This document shows positions 1 through 10,110 of a stretch of DNA of 64,000 nt, in pieces. The position numbers were made by a program, and so were the translations under genes. The stretch lies in the NCBI GenBank assembly GCA_024704765.1, contig JAKMXF010000111.1:1070619-1134618 (forward strand). The letters are read 5' to 3'. Position 1 is the first letter of the stretch, and the number at the start of each line of letters is the position of its first letter. Origin of the DNA: Oopsacas minuta. Its lineage: Eukaryota > Porifera > Hexactinellida > Lyssacinosida > Leucopsacidae. The notes under the pieces were generated by a model. That model saw only the letters and a program-made list of their open reading frames with translations, was not told the DNA's origin and did no database searches.

Positions 1-40
1 TGCAAACTCTGTCCTTTAGCTCAATATATAAGTTAAAACT

Positions 41-1373
41 ATGATACGACAATACATAATACGATCTCTTAAATATTCCACATATTTGCGTATCTCTACC
101 AATAAAATATCCTATCAAACAGATGGTGTATTTTCTTTTTCTAACGACGATCTAAAAACTCAACTTTTCCCTAAGATAATCCAACCAGAAAATCCTTACT
201 TCCTAAAAGTTGCAATTCTGGGAGAGCCAAATGCAGGAAAATCCTCCTTAATAAACAGCTTAATGCCTCGCGATATGTTCCCAACTTCACATGTCATGCA
301 CACAACACACAAAAAATCAACTGGAGTAATCACACATGGAAACGTACAAATCGCGTTTTTAGACACTCCCGGGATCGTGACAGTCCGAGAAGGGAGAGAA
401 AAGAAAGTAGACAAGACAGTATTGTCAGATCCATTAGCATCAGTACAAGAAGCAGATCTACTACTCGTATTATTTGACATAGCAAATAAGTATAAAGTTA
501 AGTCATTACATCCTGTAATAGTTAAATATTTGAGATTATACGATCTTCCAGCTATCCTAGTACTGAACAAAATGGATAGTATCAAACACCAGCAAAATGT
601 ATTAAAACAACTTGATTCAATACTCAAGTCCTATCACAGTACTTCTATTGATAAAGAGGAAACTCCCAACGAACAAGTATCAAAACGATTTCAAGATACT
701 TTCTTCATATCTAGTGTAACTGGTCAGGGAATAATACCTCTAAAAGAATACATACTTAATTGTGCTAGTCCAGGCAAATGGCGATTTCCAGAAGACTTCA
801 CGAATGATATGGATATATTAGGCAAGTTAATTATTTATTTATGAATCACAATTTCCCTGCTGTAACAAGGTCGTCGTCTATAAATCACGGTCACTTCGGG
901 CAATCAATATTGATTTGCAAAAAAGGGCTAATCCAATTTAGAAATCCTTACTTGCCAGCCCTCATATCTAGTGCTAATATTTGCTATTTTTCCAGATATT
1001 TTCGGATGAAATAGAGAAAATGACGTGAAATATAGAACCATAATTCTAATAGGTTTATTTAGCCCTGTTTTTATTTCTAGAACTAATCTCTGAGTTTATT
1101 CGTGCACAACTCCTCAGTCACTTTTATCAAGAGGTTCCCCATGCTGTAGTACAATTAAACGAGCGTCTAGACACAAGAGATGATGGGAGTTTATACATAA
1201 AACAGGTTCTGCTCTGTCCTTACGGTAGTGTCATGCAGAGAATGCGAGTTAGTGAAGGAAAGGTTCTCAAATCAGTGGAGATTAAAGCAGCCAAGCAATT
1301 ATCTATAGCTTTCCAAACAGATGTAAATCTCGAAATAAATTTGAGAGTACACAAATTTAAGAAAAATGATTAA
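41..1373 (+). CDS. ERAL1: Mitochondrial Era-type GTPase (ERAL1), 2 exons
   Basis: Exons 41-821 and 1081-1373 give about 357 residues. ERAL1 is an RNA-binding GTPase that chaperones the small mitochondrial ribosomal RNA. Exon 1 has a basic, Ser/Tyr-rich N-terminus suited to mitochondrial import. It then shows G1 GEPNAGKSS (about residues 61-69), G3 DTPG (108-111), G4 NKMD (176-179) and a G5-like SSVTG. Exon 2 encodes the hinge ELISEFIRAQLL and the C-terminal KH region. The join needs a GC donor at 821/822 (G|GCAAGT); a GT choice at 826 puts exon 2 out of frame. The KH loop lacks the GxxG of bacterial Era, as in animal ERAL1. It lies tail-to-tail against the ABCD4 exons. Confidence 0.88.
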
Positions 1374-1412
1374 ATTAAAATAGTAATATTTATATCAGTT
1401 TAAAATACAAAC

Positions 1413-2625
1413 CTGAAATCTCCTTCCCATTGTTCACGACGTATAACCTTATTCACAACTGGGTTTAACAACAATTTGTTGATAAACACAGACAGTATGA
1501 ATAGAGAATACACAGAGACTACTCCTAGCCAACCTACACTGAGAATATTTATATAATAAATTATATTATAGAATACCTGTATTTCTCGCTATCTCTGTAT
1601 TAAAGGCTATTTAGCAATTATGTCTAAATACGGAGCTAATAGCTGAGAGATTATTCTAGAAGTCCTGCCTACAGGAAACTAGAATTTCCCTACTGATTTT
1701 CAGCATATGGCCGTACTATAAAAGTACTGGTGTACGTATAATATTTTAGTACCTTATCCACACTTGATATGTATAGTAGATTATAATGAAAGGTTTAAGT
1801 ATGATATTAACAAGTATTTCTGCCATCTGTTTAGTCAGCCGATAAATGTCCTGAGTTATGCGTTGATCTCTATGACACAATTATGTAAATAGTTGTATGA
1901 ACCTAGGTTGGTATTTTACATCTTACGGATTATCTAATACTTTTCTGTTGTGAAGAATATTCTGTATATTGTTTGCTTGAAAGTATTTTAATTGTATTTT
2001 ATTTGTTAGTCTAAATCTCCAAGTGAGGGCAAGCAAATCTTGAATGAGACTTTCAGTTGTAACACACTATTATGATAATATCTTAATTATATAATTAATT
2101 TACAATACTTGATTCATTCTTACCAAACTGACTGTAATTACCAATATACACATCTCCCATAGAATGTTCTTAAACTCTTCTCTACTGTTATCAAGTAAGG
2201 AAAGATAGAATGTGCTCGGCACCAAACCAATGTTGTAGATATTGACTTGTTCTACACCGAATAATATGAATTAGAATTGGCTAATACTTTTATAATAAAC
2301 GTATACACATCTAATTTAGTACTCACTTGCTACTGCAGTCACAATTAGAATTAGAGTATATCCGAATGAATTTGATAGAAAGCTAGGATACATTGTTCTG
2401 AATAGGATCCAATAATACCAGAAAGTTTCTTTCATAGATTTATTTCTGTGACGTATGTGATATGTAGTATATAATATCTTATAAATCATTACATTATTTA
2501 TCGTATAACTTAACTTACTTCCCTCCACAACAACAAGTTAATCTACTCTTCTTGACTATCTGGGTATTTTCTTCATCACTCATTTGTCTATACCCTCCTC
2601 TCCATGAATTATATTTAGTTTCCAT
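1413..2625 (-). CDS. ABCD4: ABC transporter subfamily D member 4 (N-terminal half only)
   Basis: Six exons on the minus strand: 2519-2625, 2327-2445, 2124-2251, 1927-2066, 1753-1869 and 1413-1538. Phases agree throughout, for about 245 codons. ABCD4 moves cobalamin out of lysosomes. Recognisable pieces are VNIYNIGLVPSTFY, DNPDQRITQDIYRL, YYTYQVWISVGWLG and NPVVNKVIRREQWEGDFR, matching the transmembrane half of ABCD4 in order. The ATG at 2625 opens a hydrophilic leader. The ATP-binding half is not found to the left: 41-1373 is ERAL1 on the other strand. Either ERAL1 lies inside a long intron and the rest is beyond the window, or the gene is truncated; reading through the last donor gives a stop after four codons. 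Confidence 0.85.
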
Positions 2626-2699
2626 TGATTAGGTCTACCGTAACTCTAAAATTAAAATTTATAGAAGTGTTCCTTATTCTGAATTGAAAATTTGAAATA

Positions 2700-2857
2700 C
2701 AGTCAACTGCACTTAACTGGTGCACGATTGTTCAGGCTATTTTAAGCGGGTTGTAGATTACCCGAATATTTTGTAGTATTATAGGTATCCTGGGTTAGAA
2801 TGATTCGTGGAAAAAAGTGTCCTGGTTAACTGGTGTCACACTTAAGCGTAATTGACT
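2700..2857. mobile_element. Small pogo/Tigger-like MITE in a divergent promoter
   Basis: The left end CAGTCAACTGCACTTAACTGG is mirrored by a right end that reads, reversed, TAGTCAATTACGCTTAAGTG and then an ACCAGTTAACC block. A TA flanks each side. It has no coding capacity. It lies in the 388-bp gap between the ABCD4 start (2625, minus) and the ERG28 start (3014, plus). Confidence 0.55.
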
Positions 2858-3013
2858 ATAATTATTACAATCCAGATAATTATATCAAACATATTCATGT
2901 ATTTATGTAGCAGCCATGATTACTTGCCTATGATAATTGCCTCCCACAAATCAAGTAACATCATGATCTGTAAAAATTTACAACTTGTATGTTGTTTAAT
3001 TAATTAAGCGATA

Positions 3014-3740
3014 ATGGAATTAGCTCTGAGGGGGTGGATCGGGTTAGTTGGAGGTATAGCGTTAATCAATGGACTAAATTGCTTCAGAAACCCTGAAGTA
3101 ATCCAGGAGAATGTCTATTCGAAACATCCTGAAGGTAAATATAGTTTGATAATAAACATATAATTTACCAATAAAAGCTCTAATATTTTTTCTTGTGATT
3201 CCCCTTATAGCTAGTGATATGGCTGTAAGATTGTTTGGCGTTTGGAACATCATGTCTGCTATAGTAAGAATAGGATGCGCCTGGGACTTCAATAACATTG
3301 CGTAAGTTATCATACTCGTACATAAGTCAACTCACGTTATATCGAAGCTCAAAGGACTGCGATAAATACTTCGATATGACTGATCTATGCTACTTTGACG
3401 ATTTGGAAGTTGGGCTCATATTTGCACAATTTCAGACTTGGATTATTTCGATATATTACGGGAAGTTGACTGTATTATATTTCACTAAATATATTACAAT
3501 TAGTTTGCAGAGCATTACAGAATTATCATTTCTGATTGCATTCCTATATTTCTCCCTTGAAACTACTGTCTACAAAACAATATCATTTACACCAGGAGTT
3601 ATAGCACCTATTATAATATCTAGTGAGTTGTTGGTATATTCTGATAAATTAGATTTAGCTATATTTATGAGATTTGATGTTACCCTCTTTCATTTCTAGG
3701 TATCACTCCTCTTGCAATGATAGCTTACAGCTTATCTTAA
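3014..3740 (+). CDS. ERG28: Ergosterol biosynthesis scaffold protein ERG28
   Basis: Four exons: 3014-3134, 3211-3301, 3513-3622 and 3700-3740, giving 120 residues. ERG28 is a small membrane protein of the endoplasmic reticulum that tethers the C-4 sterol demethylation enzymes. The family pattern is clear: LRGWIGLVGGIALING at the start, then VRLFGVWNIMSAIVR, a Trp-Asp-Phe loop, and TPGVIAPIIIS. Four hydrophobic segments are visible. Exon 3 uses the acceptor GCAGAG|C; the more obvious site two bases earlier breaks the frame. Length agrees with the usual 120-140 residues. It is divergent from ABCD4 and followed closely by SDHD. Confidence 0.87.
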
Positions 3741-3875
3741 ATATCAATTATTCGAAATTTTTATTTATTCAATGTAATAAATTCTCGAATTAAAATAGTT
3801 TCATTCTCCATTTCTTCTAAACTCCTATCCTTTCGTTCCTTGTCTTTGTCGTGTGTTTCTATCTGTAGAGTATAA

Positions 3876-3903
3876 ATTTTATTATTATTATTATTATTAT
3901 TAG
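3876..3903. repeat. (ATT)n microsatellite before SDHD
   Basis: A run of ATT triplets ends 20 bases before the SDHD start codon, so it probably lies in the leader or core promoter. Confidence 0.7.
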
Positions 3904-3921
3904 ATTAGAAATTAGCTAAGA

Positions 3922-4356
3922 ATGAATATGATGTTCGCCTGCTCGCTACGCAGCATTCGTAGCACTACTTCAGTAAAGAGAGTCCCGACCCTGCTAGCTA
4001 CTTCCACACAGATCAGAACACCGACAGAACAGCAAATACGTTACGCAGGAGGAGCTGCACACACCAGCTGGAAGATGCAGAAACTAGCAGCTGGTGTTAC
4101 ATACGTATCTCTGCCTGTAGGCTTAATATTCCCTCATCCAGTACTCAGTTTTACCCTGGGAATATGTGTACCTATATACACATATTTCTGTCTACACGAG
4201 ATTGTGACAGACTACACCAATAAACTACCGCTTGTAAACTTTATCCTGAACACTGCTACTATAGCATTCTCTTGTATCACCTTGATATCAATCAACTACT
4301 TTAATTTCAATGACGTAGGAATAACACAAGCTCTACACAGTCTATTAACTCTATAA
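3922..4356 (+). CDS. SDHD: Succinate dehydrogenase cytochrome b small subunit
   Basis: A single exon of 144 residues. SDHD is one of two membrane anchors of respiratory complex II in the inner mitochondrial membrane; it helps bind haem b and ubiquinone. The N-terminal 45 residues are rich in Arg, Ser and Thr with no acidic residue before Glu-38, as in a mitochondrial presequence. Three hydrophobic helices follow. The family signatures are the His in FCLHEIVTDY (haem ligand position) and YFNFNDVGI near the C-terminus. Length fits the family. Two ATGs (3922 and 3928) are possible starts. The 3' end converges on FHIT only a dozen bases away. Confidence 0.9.
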   Translation: MNMMFACSLRSIRSTTSVKRVPTLLATSTQIRTPTEQQIRYAGGAAHTSWKMQKLAAGVTYVSLPVGLIFPHPVLSFTLGICVPIYTYFCLHEIVTDYTNKLPLVNFILNTATIAFSCITLISINYFNFNDVGITQALHSLLTL

Positions 4357-4368
4357 CTATACTCATCA

Positions 4369-5140
4369 TTAGTTTGTACTACTATTCATATGATAGGTAA
4401 TTTCTATACGTGTGATCAGCTGTTATTTAATTAATAACTAACCTCTTTATATATGTCGTCATTATGTTGGAAATCTCCTTTCTTCCTTGGCAGTATGTGA
4501 ACATGTACATGCTATATGAATGTATTAATAACAGAATATTTACAGTGTAATATCTTTCTTGATATAGATTGCATAGATATACATATAAGCATTAAATCCA
4601 GGAAAATAGTTTAAACTCTCCACCACCATAATTAGTATAGATTAATTACCTTAATACTCTGTCCTGCATCTTCTCCATCCTGTAAGCAAACAATCAATCA
4701 ATCATGTTTGAGTATATTTACTAGTAAACTATCAGTATGTAAATGCCATCAATTAGGATATACATATCGTACCTGCATTGAAATAGTCAGCGCAGTAGCA
4801 TTGTACATCTTTTCTATAATATTAGATACCTTCTGTACAGTTAAGAAGAGATCACTCACTTCATCAGGAGTGAGACCTGAGAATCTCTCAACTGGTCTCA
4901 GTGGTGATACCAACACATCTTCATAATTTAAGGAAAACACAATACATCACTTATAGTGAATTATTTTATTTACTATAGCATTAGTCTACTTATAATATTT
5001 TATAGGAGGATACGACCTGGTAAGATAGGACTTTTGTTAACAAATGCATAAGATAGATTACTCCTATAGAATGAAACTGTTGAAGGAATCTTCACATGAC
5101 CGAAGCGTATAAATTCTGTTATTCCTTTTCCAGCAGCCAT
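4369..5140 (-). CDS. FHIT: Fragile histidine triad diadenosine hydrolase
   Basis: Exons on the minus strand: 5014-5140, 4773-4918, 4650-4679 and 4443-4511, with a proposed terminal exon 4369-4419. FHIT splits diadenosine tri- and tetraphosphates. The protein shows [15 protein letters not shown], the [15 protein letters not shown] block spanning intron 1, then SMQ, a 30-nt exon coding [10 protein letters not shown], and the catalytic triad [14 protein letters not shown]. Phases agree and the PGH junction selects donor C|GTATCC over a nearby one. The first four exons are firm. The last (17 codons with stop) is weakly supported and gives a tail unlike other FHITs. It converges with SDHD. Confidence 0.88.
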
Positions 5141-6258
5141 GTGTGTAGTGTTTTGTTAAATTAAAATACTAACTACTAAATATGCTAAAACCAAAATTAA
5201 TACAAGAATTACAAGTACCATAGAAGCTTGTCATTAAGCAATCGCTCTAGATGCAAACCAGGTACTAATTAAGACGAATAAATTATTTCGTTTGCATTAA
5301 ATTTTTTGTGAGTTTTGTTGTGTTGTAATGACAGTTATGCGTTATCAGTTCTCACAAATTTCATTACCAAAATGAACTGTATTACCAGAAGTCATTCGTT
5401 GTTTATGAATCACTATTACACTATTCTATTCTGTAGTACGGAAAGGTTATAGATTATTCAATTCGTATTTCGAATTATTTTCTTAAAATTTTCGCAATTT
5501 TGCATTTTCCCTGTTGAAAATCATAGAATAGTTAAGTGATGAAGAGGACTTCAGATTCGGATCAGAAGATTGAATGCATATATTATATACGAGCTGCTTT
5601 GCTTCGTGCTGCGAGGCTTAGAAACACTGAGTTTCAATGAAAAACTTGAAAGAGCGAAATTCGGATTCCGCGTACTCCAATACCCATGTATTGCTGTTGA
5701 GAGCAATTCTCTTAGTATATTTAGAAAATTCAACTATTTGTTTACTCTATATTCATAAAAACAACAAATAAATTTACATATGATAAAGTTGAAAGTGTGA
5801 AAATCGGAATCAGCATACTCGATTACCTCAATGTAATTATTTACTTTTCCTTCATCGTCAACAGAAGGATATGTTATTCCCTGTATTATATACGCAGATC
5901 ATTTTCCCCTATCATTATAATACAAAGTAGAAAAACAAAAACACAATAATTGAGTTTTTAATAAATAGATTTGATAGAATGCAGGCACCAATAATAACCA
6001 TAAATGTGTTCGGCTGGGTTATTTAACTGTAAAATCAGAGAAATAAGTTGGATGTTAACTGAGTTAAAAACTCAACAAGAACTAGTATGACCTATAATAT
6101 ATAATAGTATAATAAGGACTGAATTAGAAAGTAATGAAAATTAAGAATCAGAATAGTTGAAAAGTTTGTACAATTCCTGACTGCATCGCTAGTCACAATT
6201 CCCTGCCTCATCTCTTCGCTCATGCTCTGTAGATTTCAGTTTTGTGATTTCTTCACTT
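5141..6258. other. Non-coding region with a diverged internal duplication
   Basis: No gene recognised. Two stretches near 5640-5690 and 5780-5830 look like old copies of each other (TTGAAAGAGCGAAATTCGGA against TTGAAAGTGTGAAAATCGGA), suggesting a decayed repeat. The region upstream of 5140 must include the FHIT promoter, since FHIT is transcribed leftward. Confidence 0.4.
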
Positions 6259-7824
6259 TCAGTCTTTTATTCCCGCTGCTTCTTCTAGTACGCCAGGGTC
6301 AAAATTTGGACCCACAACCTGTGTTGTTTGATGTTTTTGTAGAAAAATGTCAAGATCTTGTTGATGAATTTTCATATTCTCAAATATTTGTGAAATAGTC
6401 CAATGATGAGATTGAAGTTTATCTAAAACTTTGTTTTTGAGAAGTTCATAAGAAAAAGTTTTTTCTTGTAATTTGGGTTTCTCTTTTGAATCGGGTAACG
6501 GATACGATTCGTTACAATACCAACCAGGAACAAAAGAAACTAAAGAAAGAAAATAATTCAATTTACTCTCATCACATTTTGCTACTTCACTAGTTGGTTG
6601 ATTTTCTTGTTCGACTTTGAATTTTAACTCTGAAAATGTCTTGGTTAATTTTTCTTGATCTGAGTCGAAAAAACTAATAAAATTTTCAAGATAGAAATTC
6701 ACTCTTGAGGTATGATATTCTTGGCTTTCTTTGTTCTTTAGTTTTTTATCAAAATCACCTTGCTTACTGGAAATATCTTTGGTTACTGCAGATATCTTTT
6801 CGTAAAGTTTTATCCCAGATTGGATCTCACCTTTCAGTTTATTAAAACTATACTTTATTCTATCATAATTTACAGACTCTTCCGTCCAAGTACTCCACCA
6901 CCCTCGCTCTGAATTTTTGTTTTCATTGAGTTCTACCAAATTAATTTCTACCTTGGTTAAAAGTTTCTCATAAAAAGTAGTCACATCATCGAAGTTATCC
7001 CCGATAACACCATTGTTTGAGTTATGTGAACAATCAGTTTGTTTAATTTCTCCAAGTTGCTCCATTTTTTCTTCAGTCATATTTGGCGAATTATTATCGT
7101 CGGTATGCAGATGGGGATCAGTATTGTATATGGAATATATTCGTTCAGTGTTTTCAGGCGAGTTTTCTCGTTGCGAATACACGTAATCCGAAAATAACTC
7201 CGGAGGGTTATAGTCTTGTGGATTATTTGCACTATGAATACCATCTTCAACACGCAAGATTAACTCACTTATTAAAGCATGATTTTTCTTTAATACAGTC
7301 AGTATTAACTCTTGATTTAGAGTTTGATAGAGTATCCTTGCAGTATTGAAGAGCATTTTACGATCATGATAACTCTTTATAATTGAACCATCTTTGTCTT
7401 GTATCTTTTCCAGCACTTTGATGTCTGCAACTATAGCTAGTAGCTCATCGAAATGAGATCCCAATTCTTGTTGAATCCCCCAACGAGGAGTGGTTTTGTC
7501 AGAATTTCTTATTGATAGTTGTTTAAAACGTTGAAAGTTTGGATTGCCATTCAAGATATTCATCTTACAGGATAACCTCATATAGAGTTGTAATCCTGTC
7601 TCTACCTCTTTCTTCAATATTTCAAGATTTCTAGGCAGATTTTCCATTTCGATTAGATTTCTCTCACCCGCGAAGTAGTCAAACAACTTTTCTGTTAGTG
7701 TTCGTTCTATTTCCAGGTCATTAAACAGTTGAATACAATAATAGATATCAATCAATACATTGGTGTAGGCTGATATGATGGCTCCTTTTCCAATTTCATT
7801 AGTAAAATTCTCATAGCTAGCCAT
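6259..7824 (-). CDS. Unrecognised helical protein, lineage-specific family, 521 residues
   Basis: One open frame of 521 residues, ATG at 7824. I do not recognise the family. It is rich in Glu, Lys, Leu and Asn, has no signal peptide or clear membrane segment, and looks largely helical. It appears to hold two diverged copies of one module: LKKEVETGLQLYMRLS (about residues 70-85) corresponds to LKGEIQSGIKLYEKIS (about 325-340), each preceded by a leucine-rich helix and a short loop. A middle section (about 205-265) is rich in Asn, Ser and Asp and looks disordered. The second module resembles the protein at 10111-10826. Broken relatives lie nearby at 8011-8168 and about 13985-14085, so this is a small local family. 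An intact frame of this length argues for a live gene. Confidence 0.6.
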   Translation of the reverse strand: MASYENFTNEIGKGAIISAYTNVLIDIYYCIQLFNDLEIERTLTEKLFDYFAGERNLIEMENLPRNLEILKKEVETGLQLYMRLSCKMNILNGNPNFQRFKQLSIRNSDKTTPRWGIQQELGSHFDELLAIVADIKVLEKIQDKDGSIIKSYHDRKMLFNTARILYQTLNQELILTVLKKNHALISELILRVEDGIHSANNPQDYNPPELFSDYVYSQRENSPENTERIYSIYNTDPHLHTDDNNSPNMTEEKMEQLGEIKQTDCSHNSNNGVIGDNFDDVTTFYEKLLTKVEINLVELNENKNSERGWWSTWTEESVNYDRIKYSFNKLKGEIQSGIKLYEKISAVTKDISSKQGDFDKKLKNKESQEYHTSRVNFYLENFISFFDSDQEKLTKTFSELKFKVEQENQPTSEVAKCDESKLNYFLSLVSFVPGWYCNESYPLPDSKEKPKLQEKTFSYELLKNKVLDKLQSHHWTISQIFENMKIHQQDLDIFLQKHQTTQVVGPNFDPGVLEEAAGIKD

Positions 7825-8010
7825 CTAGTCTTTTGTCTAAGTAAAGAAATGTTCTAATAATAGATCTTGGAAAATATTATAGTTTGTAGGGAGTCTAGCT
7901 CTAAGAATACACTATATAGTTTGTCAAAGAATTCGTTAGCGAGATTTTATTAGAACTTATTGCTTTTTGAGGTGTGATCAAACGTCAGTCTGTATTCATC
8001 TAGCTACGAA

Positions 8011-8168
8011 TCCCCAAAGAACCCAGAACTCCAATACCTTCCGATTTCATTTTCCAAGTCCGTTCCTCAGGAGATTTCACACCAGGAACTGATACAGACA
8101 TTCTTCGAACTGTTTAGCAATTGATTCGTCAACTTTATCTTGGAAGTAGTCTAATTTATAGTGCTGAG
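8011..8168 (-). pseudogene. Inverted fragment of the 10.1-10.8 kb gene
   Basis: Read on the minus strand this is almost identical to about 10380-10545 of the plus-strand gene, from the CTCAGCACTATAAATTAGAC block to GGTTCTTTGG, with a few mismatches and a one-base deletion (GAAGAATG for GAAGAAATG) that breaks the frame. It abuts the left end of the element at 8169-8706. Confidence 0.75.
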
Positions 8169-8706
8169 CATAGCCTCTACTAAATATATGGCCTAACAGT
8201 AAAAGTACCAGGGATGAAGTATTACCTGAAAGCACTTATATACATGGTTCTTTATTGTAGAAAAGGTGCATTTTTGCCTGAATAAATGTTTTGCAGATTT
8301 GTAGGACATCAAATTTTACACAAATAAATGGTAAAAACTTTTAGGAATGTATAAAAATATGTGTCTAGTAAGCATTTATTTAGCAAAATATATCATTCTT
8401 TGATGTCTTGTAGAACGTTAAATATTGAATTTATCAACTCAGAGTGAATAAATAAAATGATCTATAGATCCTTTTATACAAAATGTCAAAAATTTGTCAT
8501 TCAAAAGTTGTCTCGTTGTTGAGTTAAGGTAGAGACCATGGATGACAAGTTTTTATGAATATTCAATTATAACTCGAGAATCAGCCAAAAATGCATTTTT
8601 CTGCAATAAGGAAACTATGTCTATAATGCTTTCAACTAATACTGCATCCCTGGCGCCAAAAATTCGAGTTACTGTTAGGCTTTATGTTTAGTAGGCTATG
8701 GTTAAA
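8169..8706. mobile_element. Non-autonomous element with about 125-bp terminal inverted repeats
   Basis: The left 8169-8292 and right 8583-8706 are inverted copies of each other. They share the end TAGCCTACTAAAYATA, the block around CCAGGGATG, and GCAAAAATGCA near the inner edge. The middle has no coding frame. A second, inverted copy lies at 11009-11427. Confidence 0.75.
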
Positions 8707-9204
8707 CACTTCCTATTTTACTGATTGTTTTTTCTGCGTATAATTAAAAGCTATCTCGCCTACCCTACTGAGTTCCAGTTTTTTCAATTTTCATAGCTAC
8801 ATATTAGTAAAATTCCTGGATGGTTTTTATTATTGTTCAGATTCGTAGTGGTGCGAAAGTTGTGAAACAGTGATATGGTTGTGTGATAAACGATTCCTGT
8901 ACGCTATCTGATATTTACAATGAGTTCAGTGGAGGAAATATTGATGGTGGTGCACTAATCTCTGACGAATATCTAAGCGCTTCAGTTGTATCATTTGTGG
9001 GTAAGACTAAAACCGAACTTACCCGTGTGAACTCCCAGTGTACTTTATCCGAAGTAGTGAGCGTCCTAGGTCGATATGTTGAGTTCATAGTATCACAGCA
9101 CGTTTATGATAATACAGAAACAGTTAGAAGCAAAACAGACGCGTTCACTTTGTAGATGAAGGGGGCGCAAGAGATGTTAAATGTTCCTGAAGAATTCAAG
9201 ATTA
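8707..9204. other. No supported gene
   Basis: An open frame at 8883-9155 has no ATG and no credible splice acceptor, so I do not call it a gene. Nothing else is recognised. Confidence 0.4.
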
Positions 9205-9516
9205 TAGAGAGGAAGTGAATATTAGTTTTTCCATATACAGTGTAAGCTTAATACGAACACCAACGGACCGTACGGTTAAAATTTATTCGCCTTTCCGGAG
9301 TTCATAAACCCGGAGTAATATCCATTGAAGTACGGTTGTAGGGACCTGATTATGTACGAATATTGTTCGTCTTATCAGAAATTCGTATTAACGAGATAGT
9401 TTAAATAAATTAGTAAAATTACGCTAAGCAAAAAGTAAAATAAAATGCCACCCCCCGCCCCTATTTCGCAGAAAAAATGGATGAGAAACAAGTAATTTAT
9501 TTTACATGGCCTAAGT
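9205..9516 (+). repeat. Dispersed repeat, copy 1 (right half of the 46.9-47.6 kb element)
   Basis: Nearly identical to 47243-47561 in the same orientation, from GATTATAGAGAGGAAGTGAA to the ATGGCCTA end. It includes the block CTTAATACGAACACCAACGG, the same motif as the ends of the pogo-like MITEs, and a C-rich stretch CCACCCCCCGCCCC. The left half of the parent element is missing here. Confidence 0.8.
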
Positions 9517-9789
9517 GAACACATCTTTGTCATTATATTTCTTCAATATTTATACAAAATATTGTTCAAACTGTGATATACAAATGTGTCGCATATTATA
9601 ATTATTCTTAACTTTTTACTAGATTCATAGGCATTTTATTGAACATCCATTTTGAGTTTTGTATTCTGGATTAGTTACACGTACTACTTTCAGCTTTGTC
9701 AACTGATAGAAGATTAAATAGGTAACTAATCCAGTTAGGGACGTAATGAGTCTTGTAAAGTGAGGACAATTTTGTATCTAATTAATCTG

Positions 9790-9910
9790 TGTGTGAAAGA
9801 CCCCAGGGCTGATTTTGGCATATATGGGTATTTTGGGCATGGCTCTGACAAGTTTGAGTCTTGGACGAAAATTCACACCTATGACGAAATTATGACGTCA
9901 TTGTCACCTG
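9790..9910 (+). repeat. Partial copy of the 11.6 kb repeat
   Basis: Shares CCCAGGGCTGATTTT, GACAAGTTTGAGTCTTGGAC and GAAAATTCACACCT with 11570-11690, with several indels. A short, older copy. Confidence 0.7.
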
Positions 9911-10110
9911 TACTAGTAGTAGTAATCCAATAATCGATTTGGGCAATGCTGTGGTCATCTTTCCTACTAATTTCTGAAAGAAAAGACTTTATCGTATCTA
10001 AATTAGTAATTTATTATGGAACTCGTTAATCTGAACTGTAAATACCGCGCCTGTCACTTAGTTTTCACGTTTTAATTTCCCATAATTGATATTTAGTCTA
10101 CGGATTACGG

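Noticed and set aside
3298-3699. Long plus-strand frame over ERG28
   Set aside because: It reads through introns 2 and 3 in a different frame from the real, conserved exons.
8883-9155. Open frame of 90 codons
   Set aside because: It begins at GTG, has no internal ATG, and every upstream acceptor leads into a stop. No relative is recognised.
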